From Balneolaceae bacterium (lineage in GTDB: Bacteria > Bacteroidota > Rhodothermia > Balneolales > Balneolaceae): a stretch of DNA of 60,412 bases. A program made the translations under genes and the position numbers. Shown piece after piece: positions 25,411-34,273 of the stretch. The stretch covers positions 1 to 60,412 of the forward strand of contig VEMX01000043.1 of NCBI GenBank assembly GCA_009711805.1, given 5' to 3'. A model generated the notes under the pieces. The model was not told the DNA's origin, did no database searches, and saw only the letters and a program-made list of their open reading frames with translations. Each line of letters opens with the position of its first letter. Within the stretch, counting starts at the first letter, position 1.

Positions 25411-26637
25411 ATGAAGAATACCGGATTTATAGCACGGCGATATCTATTTTCCAGAAAGCACATATCGCTTATTTCCACCCTTACTTTTATCAGCATTACC
25501 GGCATCACCATTGGCACAGCTTTACTGATTGTGATTTTGTCTGTCTTTAACGGTTTTTTTGATGTCATTAAGGGATTTCTTCTCTCCTACGATCCCGACA
25601 TACGTATTGAGTCGGCTGAGGGAAACATATTCTCTATGTCTCCTGATCAAATGGAGCAGATCAAAACTCTTCCGGAAGTACAGGTTCTCTCACCTTATGT
25701 AGAAGGGAAGGCTTTGTTTGCCATCAAGGGGGCTAATAATGAAGTGGTAGAAGTAAAAGGGATAAACCGCGAACTTTTCTTTCAGTTGGTGGATATTGAG
25801 GACAGTATCACAGAAGGAGTCTTCGATGTTAGTGTCCGAAACAGAAAGCCGGGGATTATTGTGCATCAGAATTTATTAGCCCGGCAGCGGCTGTCTCTGG
25901 GAGATGAAGTAGTTTTGTTGAGCGCCGCCGGGATGAAGAACGCCCTCACCCAGATTACCGTACCCCGAACTTATCGTTTTGAACTGCGGGGCTCTTATTT
26001 TCTACAACAAATATCCGGGGGACCTAAGGTATTTGTAGATATAGAAGCAGCCCGCCGACTCTTTAAAAGCCGGAATGGACTTACCGGTATCGACCTCAAG
26101 CTCACTGATAATGATAAAGCGGTACAGGTGAAGAGCGAACTCTCGGCTATATTGGGAGAAGGTTATACCATCTCCACCTGGTACGATCTCCAGAAACCCC
26201 TGTATGATGTCATGTATCTTGAGAAATGGGTGGCCTATGCCATATTGATGCTTATTGTGATTGTTGCTGTACTCAATATTGTCGGTTCTCTTACGATGAT
26301 TGTGATCCAGAAGAAAAGAGATATTGGTATTTTGATTTCGATGGGATACAGCAAAAAAGACATCAAAATGATCTTCCGCAAACAAGGGCTGTATATAGGC
26401 TTGATAGGCTGCGGTTTGGGAGGTACACTGGGCTTTTTGCTGAGCTGGCTTCAACAGGTATACGGCCTGGTAAAACTATCGTCTGCTTTTCTGATTGATG
26501 CCTATCCTGTGTTAATCCAGCCGCTGGATGTAGCGATCATCCTGACCGGGAGCCTGATTTTATGCGTATTGGCCAGCTGGTATCCCGCCCATCACGCTTC
26601 CATGGTACAACCTGCAGATGCTGTCCGATACGAGTAG
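25411..26637 (+). CDS. Lipoprotein-releasing ABC transporter permease (LolC/LolE)
   Basis: A 408-residue FtsX/MacB-type permease. An N-terminal FIARRYLFSRKHISLISTLTFISITGITIGTALLIVILSVFNGFF segment (first helix) is followed by a large periplasmic domain (about 50-265), then three helices (about 270-300, 320-345 and 365-395). The EKWVAYAILMLIVIVAVLNIVGSL and KRDIGILISMGYSKKDIKMIF motifs are diagnostic. It extracts lipoproteins from the inner membrane for transport to the outer membrane. Which of LolC or LolE it represents cannot be told; many relatives use a single LolF-like protein. No lolD gene is adjacent. Confidence 0.88.
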   Translation: MKNTGFIARRYLFSRKHISLISTLTFISITGITIGTALLIVILSVFNGFFDVIKGFLLSYDPDIRIESAEGNIFSMSPDQMEQIKTLPEVQVLSPYVEGKALFAIKGANNEVVEVKGINRELFFQLVDIEDSITEGVFDVSVRNRKPGIIVHQNLLARQRLSLGDEVVLLSAAGMKNALTQITVPRTYRFELRGSYFLQQISGGPKVFVDIEAARRLFKSRNGLTGIDLKLTDNDKAVQVKSELSAILGEGYTISTWYDLQKPLYDVMYLEKWVAYAILMLIVIVAVLNIVGSLTMIVIQKKRDIGILISMGYSKKDIKMIFRKQGLYIGLIGCGLGGTLGFLLSWLQQVYGLVKLSSAFLIDAYPVLIQPLDVAIILTGSLILCVLASWYPAHHASMVQPADAVRYE

Positions 26638-26830
26638 GGAAAAAGAGAATCCAGCTGTAAACTGTACACTCTGAAACACCAAGCTGAGGTAAAAAAAACC
26701 GCATAGAAAAGATCTCAAAAAAAGAAGTAAGATCTCCCCAGGAAACTGCATCTACTACGGTAAAGAATGAATGGACCATACATAATGGCTCACTGTTCAT
26801 CGCTAAAGTTACATTCACTCTATATATGAA

Positions 26831-27916
26831 ATGAATTCCCTGTTTAATAACCGAGCAATAAAACCGCTTGAAGAATACATGGTGGTATGGCTTAAGGGTG
26901 GAACCGGCATCTATGAAGTTGACTTCCAAACGTATACTTTTGAGCATGAGCAGGCATTATTCCTTTCGCCCAATCAATATTTCCGGGTACTTCATGGCGA
27001 ACTTGATGTCTTTACCATCTCGCTATCCTCTTTGTTAAACACCCCCGACTCTACCCCTCACGACCAACAAGCGCGTGTGCTTTTTGACCATGTTATTGAA
27101 GTGGGCTCCGTTAAAATTACCCCTTACGCTTCCGATGTATTCAACCAACTGAAGTCCAACAAAGCTGACTCTCGGAAAAATCCGTCAACCGACCTGATTA
27201 AACGGTCTGTTGAGCTGTGGCTGGCCCAACAGCCTTTTGGTAAAATATCACCAGATGAACTTGACGTGGTTTTTGATTTGAAGGGACTTATTGACCGTTA
27301 CTTCAAAAAGCAACCGGACACGAATTTTTATGCTGATAATCTTAAGATTAAACAAAGGGAGTTGTACAAGATTACAAAAACCGGACTCGACCGCACACTT
27401 CCACAACTCCAGGCTCAACGTGTTCTTTTAGAAGCAGAACGGAACCTTTTCTTTACCACCAAAAGCAGTAAAGAAATCACCTATGACCTTGGATTTAATG
27501 ATCCCGCTTATTTCAACAGGTTTTTTAAGCAAAACACGGGATTAACCACTATGGAGTTCCGGCAAAGATACCATGAGTTCAAAGACCAAATTTTTGTTAA
27601 TGACCTGCTTGAGCTCATCGAAATGAACTACAAAGACCACAGAAGCGTCTCATTTTATGCTTCCAAACTTCACCTCTCTCCTAAATCCCTCTCCGCTAAG
27701 GTCAAAAAAAGTATAGATAAGAACGTCAGTGATTTAATCAGTTCCAAAGTTGTAGCAGAAGCTCACAAACGCCTGCTTGATCCTGACATAAAAATATCTT
27801 CGATTGCCTACGAACTTGGCTTTGATACCCCCTCACAATTCAGTCACTTCTTTAAAAGAAATAAAAGCGTTTACCCTTCCAAATACAGGTCTGCTCACCT
27901 TCAAGCAGCGCATTAA
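26831..27916 (+). CDS. AraC-family regulator with two tandem HTH domains
   Basis: A 361-residue protein. Residues 1-130 resemble an AraC_binding cupin-like sensor (GGTGIYEVDFQTYTFEHEQALFLSPNQYFRVLHGEL). Then come two successive AraC DNA-binding domains: about 150-250, ending EITYDLGFNDPAYFNRFFKQNTGLTTMEFR, and about 256-356, ending ISSIAYELGFDTPSQFSHFFKRNKSVYPSKYR. One domain is the norm, so the duplication is unusual. It may bind an extended or double operator. It precedes the SnoaL, DUF4142 and cupredoxin genes by 110 bp and may control them. Confidence 0.85.
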   Translation: MNSLFNNRAIKPLEEYMVVWLKGGTGIYEVDFQTYTFEHEQALFLSPNQYFRVLHGELDVFTISLSSLLNTPDSTPHDQQARVLFDHVIEVGSVKITPYASDVFNQLKSNKADSRKNPSTDLIKRSVELWLAQQPFGKISPDELDVVFDLKGLIDRYFKKQPDTNFYADNLKIKQRELYKITKTGLDRTLPQLQAQRVLLEAERNLFFTTKSSKEITYDLGFNDPAYFNRFFKQNTGLTTMEFRQRYHEFKDQIFVNDLLELIEMNYKDHRSVSFYASKLHLSPKSLSAKVKKSIDKNVSDLISSKVVAEAHKRLLDPDIKISSIAYELGFDTPSQFSHFFKRNKSVYPSKYRSAHLQAAH

Positions 27917-28026
27917 GGCCGGCCGCTGCAAAATTGTACAATAATCGGGGAAATGCCAACATGTACATCCATTGGGGTGATTTATAATTTTCTCTCGTCT
28001 TAACAAGAACTATAAAACACCTGATT

Positions 28027-28377
28027 ATGGATTTATATACCCGAGTGTTGGAGCTGGATCGATTGACCTCTTCCGGTCGCTTTATGGAAGCACTGGAGAA
28101 ATTCTATCATCCTGATGTAACAACCCGGGAAGGTAATCAGGTACCTGTAATTAGCAGGGAAGCTCATCAGGTAAAGCTTATCAGCTTTTTCTCAAACATC
28201 GAGCGTGTAAACAGGATAACCCTTCATCGTGTAGCTGTGGGTAATGACGTCACTATGTCGGAATACACTTTTGACCTCCAAAATAAAGAAGGTCACCGCA
28301 TTCTATGGAATGAAGTACTCCGCCGCCGATGGAAAAATGGGCTCGTTATTGACGAACGATATTATACCGCATCCTGA
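28027..28377 (+). CDS. SnoaL-like (NTF2-fold) protein
   Basis: A 116-residue protein with the SnoaL/NTF2 pattern: a long first helix (VLELDRLTSSGRFMEALEKFYHPDVTTREGN), then HRVAVGNDVTMSEYTFDLQNKEGHRILWNEVLRRRWKNGLVIDERYYTA. Such proteins bind or isomerise small molecules; no catalytic set is evident. It lies 34 bp before the DUF4142 gene and may share its promoter. Confidence 0.7.
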   Translation: MDLYTRVLELDRLTSSGRFMEALEKFYHPDVTTREGNQVPVISREAHQVKLISFFSNIERVNRITLHRVAVGNDVTMSEYTFDLQNKEGHRILWNEVLRRRWKNGLVIDERYYTAS

Positions 28378-28411
28378 ATTTATCTATTAACTATAATCAA
28401 AAAGGTAAACC

Positions 28412-28984
28412 ATGAACAAGATAAAAAAACACTTATTCGCTCATTCATTGATTGCAGTATTTACACTTGCACTTTTTGCAATGACGAATGCCGACTTAAA
28501 CACATACTCAATAGACAACACTGAAAGACTGGATGATATGGAAATAGCTCATATCGCATATACGGCCGGCAATATCGACATCCGATACGCCCATCTTGCA
28601 TTAGCGATATCCGAGAATCCGGAAGTACGCAATTTTGCTCAAACTATGATTCGTGATCATAATAAAGTAAATGAACTGGCTTTGGGATTGCTTGACGAAC
28701 TGGGTGCTACCCCAAAAAATAACTCCACCAGCCGAAAGCTCATGAAAGATGCCGCTGCAATGCGTGAAGAATTGATGAGCCTGAAAGGATCTGCTTTTGA
28801 TAAGCGTTATGCTGAAAATGAACTGGCTTACCACCAGTTTGTTAACAAAACCGTAGAAAATTCTTTCATCCCTTCAGTTCAAAACAAACAATTCAAAAAT
28901 CTGTTAGGTCAGGCTCTTGATATCTTTAAGGTGCACGAACGACATGCAGAAAAAATGAACAGAAAACTCATGAGCATGAACTGA
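28412..28984 (+). CDS. DUF4142 (ferritin-like fold) exported protein
   Basis: A 190-residue protein with an N-terminal hydrophobic signal (LIAVFTLALFAMTNA) and the DUF4142 helix-bundle pattern: IAHIAYTAGNIDIRYAHLALAISENPEVRNFAQTMIRDHNKVNELALGLL, then FDKRYAENELAYHQFVNKTVENSFIP and a terminal HERHAEKM. The His and Glu spacing recalls DUF305/ferritin-like bundles, but metal binding is not proven. The stop overlaps the cupredoxin start (TGATG), so the two are translationally coupled and probably act together in the periplasm. Confidence 0.82.
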   Translation: MNKIKKHLFAHSLIAVFTLALFAMTNADLNTYSIDNTERLDDMEIAHIAYTAGNIDIRYAHLALAISENPEVRNFAQTMIRDHNKVNELALGLLDELGATPKNNSTSRKLMKDAAAMREELMSLKGSAFDKRYAENELAYHQFVNKTVENSFIPSVQNKQFKNLLGQALDIFKVHERHAEKMNRKLMSMN

Positions 28985-29361
28985 TGACATTAGCAAGAAA
29001 AAAGATTGTAATCATTTACATGACAATCATTTTTGGCGTCATCTTCTCATATATAGCTGTAGACTCCATAGGCCCTTCCGTTGATAGCGGGGGCCTCTCT
29101 TTTCAAGCTGAGAGACATGTAATTGAAATTGAAAACCTCTCTTTTAAAGACTCTGTGCTTACCGTACAGGAAGGAGATACCATTGTTTGGGTTAACAAGG
29201 ACTTTGTACCCCATACCGCAACGGCCGATGATGACTCCTGGGATTCCGAGTCTCTCAACGAAAATAAAAGTTGGTATTTAATTGCTGAGAAAGGGAAAAC
29301 CGATTCATATTATTGCCGTTTTCATCCAAATATGGTCGCAAAATTTACGGTAACCGACTAG
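28984..29361 (+). CDS. Membrane-anchored cupredoxin (type 1 copper protein)
   Basis: A 125-residue protein with one N-terminal membrane helix or uncleaved signal (about 8-27) and a plastocyanin/amicyanin fold. The four type 1 copper ligands are visible: His77 in FVPHTA, then Cys111, His114 and Met117 in YYCRFHPNM. The short Cys-x2-His-x2-Met loop is of the amicyanin or pseudoazurin kind, suggesting a one-electron carrier in the periplasm. The partner is unknown; the upstream DUF4142 gene overlaps it by one base. Confidence 0.88.
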   Translation: MTLARKKIVIIYMTIIFGVIFSYIAVDSIGPSVDSGGLSFQAERHVIEIENLSFKDSVLTVQEGDTIVWVNKDFVPHTATADDDSWDSESLNENKSWYLIAEKGKTDSYYCRFHPNMVAKFTVTD

Positions 29362-29384
29362 TTTCCCCTAAAAGAGAGAACCAT

Positions 29385-29430
29385 AAAAGACAGGTTTTAA
29401 GAGCCCCCCTCTTATTGCCTGTCTTTTTTT
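29385..29430. terminator. Bidirectional terminator between convergent genes
   Basis: AAAAGACAGG and CCTGTCTTTT pair as a 10-bp stem, followed by further T residues on the plus strand and by T residues on the minus strand. It lies 23 bp past the cupredoxin stop and 36 bp past the stop of the convergent Mur ligase gene, so it can serve both. Confidence 0.8.
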
Positions 29431-29466
29431 GGTTACACAAACTCCCCTTGCGCTCAGTCCTTCTGC

Positions 29467-31158
29467 CTACTCTTCGTTATACACATCCGGCAGATCATTT
29501 TCGTAGAGAATGATATCGCCGGAACTGGCATGTTCTTTAACCAGGTCATTGGCCTCGAACAGGCTGTTTACCACCTGCACATTCTGCATTTCCCCATTTG
29601 CTACCTCTATGCCCTTTAATATAGGTTGAGCCCGTTCTTCTCCAACCAGTATCACCAGGTCGAGTGAGGCCCGGGCTATGGCTTCCCCAAATTTCCGGTT
29701 TTCTTCATATTCTATATCCCCCAGTTCAATCATACCGGGAGTAATAATAATCCGGTTGCCGCTGTTAAACTGTCCCAATATCTCCACGGCATTCCTGGCT
29801 CCAACCGGATTTGAATTAAAGGCGTCATCAATAACAATCAAGTCTCCGTTTCTCTTCAGCTCAAGTCGGTGCTCTACCGGTTCAATGCGAGAAGCTGCCA
29901 ACGCCATAGTCTTAAGCCTTATCCCAAAATGATGGGCTACTCCGATAGCGAGCAACAGGTTTTGCACATTATGAGCCCCCAGCAGTTTGGTCTTAAATGT
30001 TTCGCTGTTACCGTTTATTTCTACCTGAAACTGCATGCCTGAGGTATCATAACTGATCTCTGATCCCCGAATTTCACCTTCATTCAAACCCGTCATTATC
30101 CGTTCGATGTCGGGCCGGTTATTCCCCATCAGGCGAACCAGCTCATCATCTGCATTCAGCACGGCTACTCCGCCATCCAGCAGGTTATCTACCAGCGTGC
30201 CTTTTTCGGTGGCGATTACTTCTTTAGAGCCAAAAGTCTCCAGGTGAGCTACCCCAACGTTGGTGATGACCGCAATGTCTGGCTGAGCAATATCGCAGAG
30301 CTCTTGTATATTGCCTTCATAACGTGCCCCCATCTCCAGTATCAGTACCTGGTGATTTGCTTCCAGGTCGTTATTAATGACTTTACAAATTCCCATGGGA
30401 GTATTGTAGCTTCCCGGTGTAGAACACACATTAAACCGTTCTTTGAGTAAATCACGCAGCATGAATTTGGTACTGGTTTTACCATAACTACCGGTAATGG
30501 CAACTACTTTCAGCTCTGGCATAGATTCCAGCTTACGCCGGGCCTGCTTCTTAAATCCCCGCTGTATATACCGCTCTACCGGTCGGGTTAGAAAACTGGC
30601 AACAAACAGCAGGAAAGGAACCAATATAGTTCCAAACGCCCATCCAAAAGTTAACAACAACAGATCGAAAGAGAGCAAACCAGCATAATAGTTCGGAAGC
30701 GGAATCTGGTAATATGGAATCATCCCCGAAAACGAAAGCCAGCTAAAAAACCCCGGAAACAAAGCTACACCCAAAACAAAAGGAATGGTCAACCGAATAA
30801 CCCGGGGCGTAAATACCAGCGGTTTCTTTACCTTATCTGCTTTATAGACTTTAATGGAACCAAACCAGTAAGAACTTAAAATAAAAAAGAACACACTCAC
30901 CGAAGTAATGGTCAGGTGCTCATATACCCACTCATCAAACCAAAGCATAAGAAAAATCAACACATTAAGAGTTGCCAGGCTGGACGGAATCACCTTCGTG
31001 TCCCAGTTCTCTTTCAGCCACTGCCAATACTCATTGTGTTTGTAACCCAGCTGTTGAAACACCTGCAGAAAATACTTAAGCCGGTACCAGTTGTACCTTA
31101 TAAAAATCAAGCAAAAAAGAATTGCTCCAAGATTGAGCAGTTTGTAATACCAAATCAA
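29467..31158 (-). CDS. Membrane-fused Mur ligase (MurF-like)
   Basis: A 563-residue protein. Residues 1-200 hold about five membrane helices (near 6-22, 60-78, 82-100, 122-145 and 160-192). Residues 215-563 are a Mur ligase: P-loop TGSYGKTST (222-230), LEMGARYEGNI, TNVGVAHLETFGS, LLGAHNVQNLLLAIG and RLELKRNGDLIVIDDAFNSNP, as in MurF. Standard MurF has a soluble substrate-binding N-domain instead; here it is replaced by the membrane part. It may ligate a D-Ala-D-Ala-type unit or another amino compound at the membrane. The TTG at 31158 is used because a stop lies just upstream in frame. Confidence 0.78.
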   Translation of the reverse strand: MIWYYKLLNLGAILFCLIFIRYNWYRLKYFLQVFQQLGYKHNEYWQWLKENWDTKVIPSSLATLNVLIFLMLWFDEWVYEHLTITSVSVFFFILSSYWFGSIKVYKADKVKKPLVFTPRVIRLTIPFVLGVALFPGFFSWLSFSGMIPYYQIPLPNYYAGLLSFDLLLLTFGWAFGTILVPFLLFVASFLTRPVERYIQRGFKKQARRKLESMPELKVVAITGSYGKTSTKFMLRDLLKERFNVCSTPGSYNTPMGICKVINNDLEANHQVLILEMGARYEGNIQELCDIAQPDIAVITNVGVAHLETFGSKEVIATEKGTLVDNLLDGGVAVLNADDELVRLMGNNRPDIERIMTGLNEGEIRGSEISYDTSGMQFQVEINGNSETFKTKLLGAHNVQNLLLAIGVAHHFGIRLKTMALAASRIEPVEHRLELKRNGDLIVIDDAFNSNPVGARNAVEILGQFNSGNRIIITPGMIELGDIEYEENRKFGEAIARASLDLVILVGEERAQPILKGIEVANGEMQNVQVVNSLFEANDLVKEHASSGDIILYENDLPDVYNEE

Positions 31159-31506
31159 ATTAGTGTGCTACTTTAGTTTAGGTTGATGATGTCTGTTTTT
31201 CTGAACCGTCTGTACTATGACTCCTGGTACCCGTTGTCCGAAATGTTTCCCGGATCAAGGTTAAGGAGATATTAAGTTAACAAAGGATACTCGAAATTGG
31301 CCAAGAACCCTCCTATATTCATTTCCTTCTAGAGCGCTTTGCAAAACCGGTCTTTTACCCAATGTCTGCGTTATCCGTGGTTGAAATCCTCGATATAAAG
31401 TCTATGCTGTGGTTTCAACCTCCTTTTGGCCTTGACGTTGAACAAAATCCTTGGGTTTTCAAAGCCCTCTTCTAATAAAAATGTTTCAACAAATACGTTC
31501 GAATAT
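31159..31506. other. Divergent promoter region of the Mur ligase and the nucleotidyltransferase
   Basis: About 350 bp without a gene. It contains an imperfect inverted repeat, GGTTGAAA (31379-31386) against TTTCAACC (31413-31420) with a 26-nt loop, before the nucleotidyltransferase start. It probably holds both promoters. No clear consensus boxes were identified. Confidence 0.35.
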
Positions 31507-32517
31507 ATGAAATTAATTATCCCAATGGCTGGTCGCGGTACCAGAGTCCGTCCTCATTCACATACTGTGCCCAAACCTTTGCTTCCGGTAGCCGGCACCA
31601 TGATTGTTGAGCGCATTGTTGAAACCTTTAACCGCACGCTCGACCGCCCCATAAACGATATTGTATATATTTTGGGGCCAGATTTTGGAGAAGACATCAA
31701 ACAGCCCTTGCGGGAAATGAGCAAAAGACATGGAGCCAACGCTCTTTTTAAAGTTCAGGAAACAGCCCTTGGTACCGCGCATGCTGTTGCCTGTGCCGAA
31801 GAAGAGCTGGAAGGAGAAGTCATCATTGCTTTTGCCGATACCATCTTTGACAGTGAAGAGCCCTTTGAACTGGGGGATGCCGACAGTGTAATCTGGCTAA
31901 AGAAAGTGGAAGATCCCTCCCGCTTTGGGGTAGCCGTATATGATGGGGATACCATCACCGGTTTTGTAGAAAAACCCGAAGAATTTATCTCCGATCTCGC
32001 GATTATCGGGGTGTACTATTTTAAAGACGGAGAAGCCCTGAAAGCCAAGGTTGAAGAAGTGATGACCAATGACATGAAAGGCCCCGGCGGGGAATATTTT
32101 CTGACGGCCGCACTGGATATGATGATTAAGGAAGGTAAAATATTTAAAACCGCCACCGTTGATGAATGGCTCGACTGCGGCACCCTGCCCGCCTGGCTGG
32201 AAACCACCGGCATTATCACCGAAAAGGAATATGAGGAAGGTTCAACAGATCAACATCCGTTCAAAGAAACCAAAATTATCCCGCCTGTTTATATAGGTGA
32301 GGGCGTTGAAATTGAAAACAGCATCATCGGCCCCAAAGTCAGTATTGAAGCCCATACCTCCATCAAGAATTCCACCATCCAGCATTCCATTATCAGGGAT
32401 CACGCTATGCTCGAAAAAGTAGATACCAAGGGTTCTACCATAGGAGCACACACCTCCCTGAAGAATGTAAAAGGAGAGGTGCATATAGGCGATCACTCCG
32501 CCCTGGATATTGGTTAA
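31507..32517 (+). CDS. Sugar-1-phosphate nucleotidyltransferase with left-handed helix tail
   Basis: A 336-residue protein with an N-terminal nucleotidyltransferase domain: MKLIIPMAGRGTRVRPHSHTVPKPLLPVAG, then QETALGTAHAVACAEEEL, FADTIF and FVEKPEE. A left-handed beta-helix tail from about residue 245 has hexapeptide-type repeats (IIGPKVSIEAHTSIKNSTIQHSIIRDHAMLEKVDTKGSTIGAHTSLKN). It activates a sugar phosphate, probably as NDP-glucose or NDP-N-acetylhexosamine for envelope glycans. The frame is open from 31426, but the ATG at 31507 gives the family's N-terminus. No acetyltransferase activity is implied by the short helix. Confidence 0.88.
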   Translation: MKLIIPMAGRGTRVRPHSHTVPKPLLPVAGTMIVERIVETFNRTLDRPINDIVYILGPDFGEDIKQPLREMSKRHGANALFKVQETALGTAHAVACAEEELEGEVIIAFADTIFDSEEPFELGDADSVIWLKKVEDPSRFGVAVYDGDTITGFVEKPEEFISDLAIIGVYYFKDGEALKAKVEEVMTNDMKGPGGEYFLTAALDMMIKEGKIFKTATVDEWLDCGTLPAWLETTGIITEKEYEEGSTDQHPFKETKIIPPVYIGEGVEIENSIIGPKVSIEAHTSIKNSTIQHSIIRDHAMLEKVDTKGSTIGAHTSLKNVKGEVHIGDHSALDIG

Positions 32518-32632
32518 TTTGAAGGTTTACCCAGACTTTGTTTCTAATACCGTACCTCTTGGTAATCCAGATTAAAACCTTGGTTCATAATGCGGGTGTT
32601 CCATTGGAAAACAATCTGTATCTTCATCCAAA

Positions 32633-32851
32633 ATGATCACATATATGAAAGAATTAGAGTCTTATAAACTGGGAAATGTACAGGTAACGGTTAGTGAAAC
32701 GGAGAAAGAAAACAAGCTAAAGGTTGAATGTTTTGACGGTGAATACCACTCAGAATTTACTGTAAGTCCCTATGAGTTTACCAACTACCGCCGATTGATG
32801 AACCAACGCATCACCCAGGCCTATAAAGCACAGCATAAAGAAGGAGAATAA
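32633..32851 (+). CDS. Conserved-looking small protein, function unknown
   Basis: A 72-residue, charged, cytosolic-looking protein with alternating strands (SYKLGNVQVTVSETEKENKLKVECF) and a C-terminal helix (NYRRLMNQRITQAYKAQHKEGE). There are two possible ATG starts, 32633 and 32645. The family is not recognised. It is on the same strand 115 bp after the nucleotidyltransferase gene. Confidence 0.5.
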   Translation: MITYMKELESYKLGNVQVTVSETEKENKLKVECFDGEYHSEFTVSPYEFTNYRRLMNQRITQAYKAQHKEGE

Positions 32852-32986
32852 GCAATTAGGGGATGTGTTCTTTCTTGGCCAAAGAGAACAGAAGATGTTT
32901 TAGTTACTCCTGGCTTTTTTACTTATCTATTGTTCATGCTTCCATCAGTTGTTTGCTGCATATAAACAATTTGCTGCCGCAACATC

Positions 32987-33559
32987 CTACATAGAGATAC
33001 TTCCCGATGCCACCAGGTAAACAAAAATGAAGCTCAGTACCGAACACGTTAAGCCTACCATAAAAAGGTTGTAAGCAATCCGCAGCAGTCGAAATTTTTC
33101 AGCCAGCACCACACCCAGCCCATGCAAATCTCGGGCCATGTTGTCATACAGTTTTTCGTTATCCAGCATCAGCTCTTCCATACCGCGCACATAATCTTCC
33201 CGAGGTAGTTTGTAGAAGTTTCCGAAGAACAGAATATTGGCTTTGTTATTTTGCACATCTTCGAGTGTTATCTCTTCCTTGCTCACCCTGGGGCGTGCAG
33301 CCAGTACCGCATACACCAACGAACTAAGGCAGGTAATCAATAATATAGAAGTTGGAATGAGCAGCCAGGGATTAGAGTCTATTTTAGGAGAAATAGAAGC
33401 AATGACGATAGAAATGATAATCCCATTAATGCTAATCATAATATTAGACTTATTATCTGCAATGGAACTCAGGTCAATGTGAGTACGATATGAAGTCCTG
33501 AACATATCGGAAACACCCCGCTTCCGGGAACCAAGTTTTTTGGGATCGTCGTCTGCCAT
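32987..33559 (-). CDS. PycTM/DUF5706 transmembrane protein (Pycsar effector-type)
   Basis: A 190-residue protein with three membrane helices (about 40-57, 64-88 and 160-184). The N-terminal RTHIDLSSIADNKSNIMISINGIIISI block is the hallmark of the Pycsar effector transmembrane domain family (formerly DUF5706). Pycsar effectors of this type permeabilise the membrane after cCMP or cUMP is made by a uridylate or cytidylate cyclase. Many DUF5706 proteins in Bacteroidota stand alone or fused to HD domains and need not be defensive. No cyclase gene is present here, only a TetR gene upstream, so the role is open. Confidence 0.78.
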   Translation of the reverse strand: MADDDPKKLGSRKRGVSDMFRTSYRTHIDLSSIADNKSNIMISINGIIISIVIASISPKIDSNPWLLIPTSILLITCLSSLVYAVLAARPRVSKEEITLEDVQNNKANILFFGNFYKLPREDYVRGMEELMLDNEKLYDNMARDLHGLGVVLAEKFRLLRIAYNLFMVGLTCSVLSFIFVYLVASGSISM

Positions 33560-33616
33560 GTCGTTTTATTTATGAGGCTGAAGTGTACTGGTGCCTGATG
33601 AATATAACCTTTTCAA

Positions 33617-34195
33617 CTACTTCTTCATCACTCCGCTTAAAATAAAATTCGTAATCTGCCGATTCAACTCAACAGGATTTACTTCTTCCGTGTGATTTAT
33701 ATACCAATCATACAGCCAGCGGACCGATGAAAGCACCAGATGCGTAACCACATCCAGGTCAAATGCATTCAAGTCACCCGCCTCTATACCTTCCTTAATA
33801 ATTTCCCTCACCTTAGATTGATATTCCGCTTTCTCATCCAGAAAGTTACTCAGCTTCGGCTCCTTCAGGTTTCTCCATTCGTTCACCAACAACCCCACTT
33901 CGTATGGCTTGTTCGTGGTTAGTTGCACATGCAGCGAGATCACCGCCTTCAGTTTTTCAGTAGGGGACAAAGCAGAGTTGCAGATCTGATTGGCTCCCTT
34001 GTGGAACTCCCCGGATATATCAAACAGATAGCGCTCCAGCAGCGACTGCTTGGAATCGATGAAATTATAAATATTGGAGACTTTGTACCCCATACGCTCG
34101 GCCAGATCACGCATAGTAGTAGCCTTAAAACCCTTCTCATGAATAAGCTGCAGGGACTCCTCTAACAATAGATCTCTTTTGGTAGGTGTATTCAT
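33617..34195 (-). CDS. TetR/AcrR-family transcriptional regulator
   Basis: A 192-residue protein with an N-terminal HTH (TKRDLLLEESLQLIHEKGFKATTMRDLAERMGYKVSNIYNFIDSKQSLLERYL) and an all-helical ligand domain (about 60-190). It is divergent from the homogentisate operon, whose start region carries a 14-bp TetR-style palindrome, so it probably represses that operon and senses a pathway acid or CoA ester. Ligand unknown. Confidence 0.9.
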   Translation of the reverse strand: MNTPTKRDLLLEESLQLIHEKGFKATTMRDLAERMGYKVSNIYNFIDSKQSLLERYLFDISGEFHKGANQICNSALSPTEKLKAVISLHVQLTTNKPYEVGLLVNEWRNLKEPKLSNFLDEKAEYQSKVREIIKEGIEAGDLNAFDLDVVTHLVLSSVRWLYDWYINHTEEVNPVELNRQITNFILSGVMKK

Positions 34196-34244
34196 ACTTG
34201 ATAACGCCTAAAGCTTTGTAAATGCAAATGAGTATTTTATATTA

Positions 34245-34258
34245 TGAACAAGCGTTCA
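34245..34258. promoter_or_regulatory. Candidate TetR operator upstream of hmgA
   Basis: TGAACAAGCGTTCA is a TGAAC-N4-GTTCA inverted repeat of the kind bound by TetR/AcrR proteins. It lies 50 bp from the divergent TetR gene start and would sit inside the coding sequence if hmgA started at 34244. Together with the matching homologue length, this favours the downstream ATG at 34274. Confidence 0.5.
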
Positions 34259-34273
34259 CAAAATCAGGAACAC

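Noticed and set aside
31379-31420. Inverted repeat as a terminator before the nucleotidyltransferase
   Set aside because: The loop is 26 nt and no T-run follows, so a terminator is unlikely; it is kept only as a note in the spacer entry.
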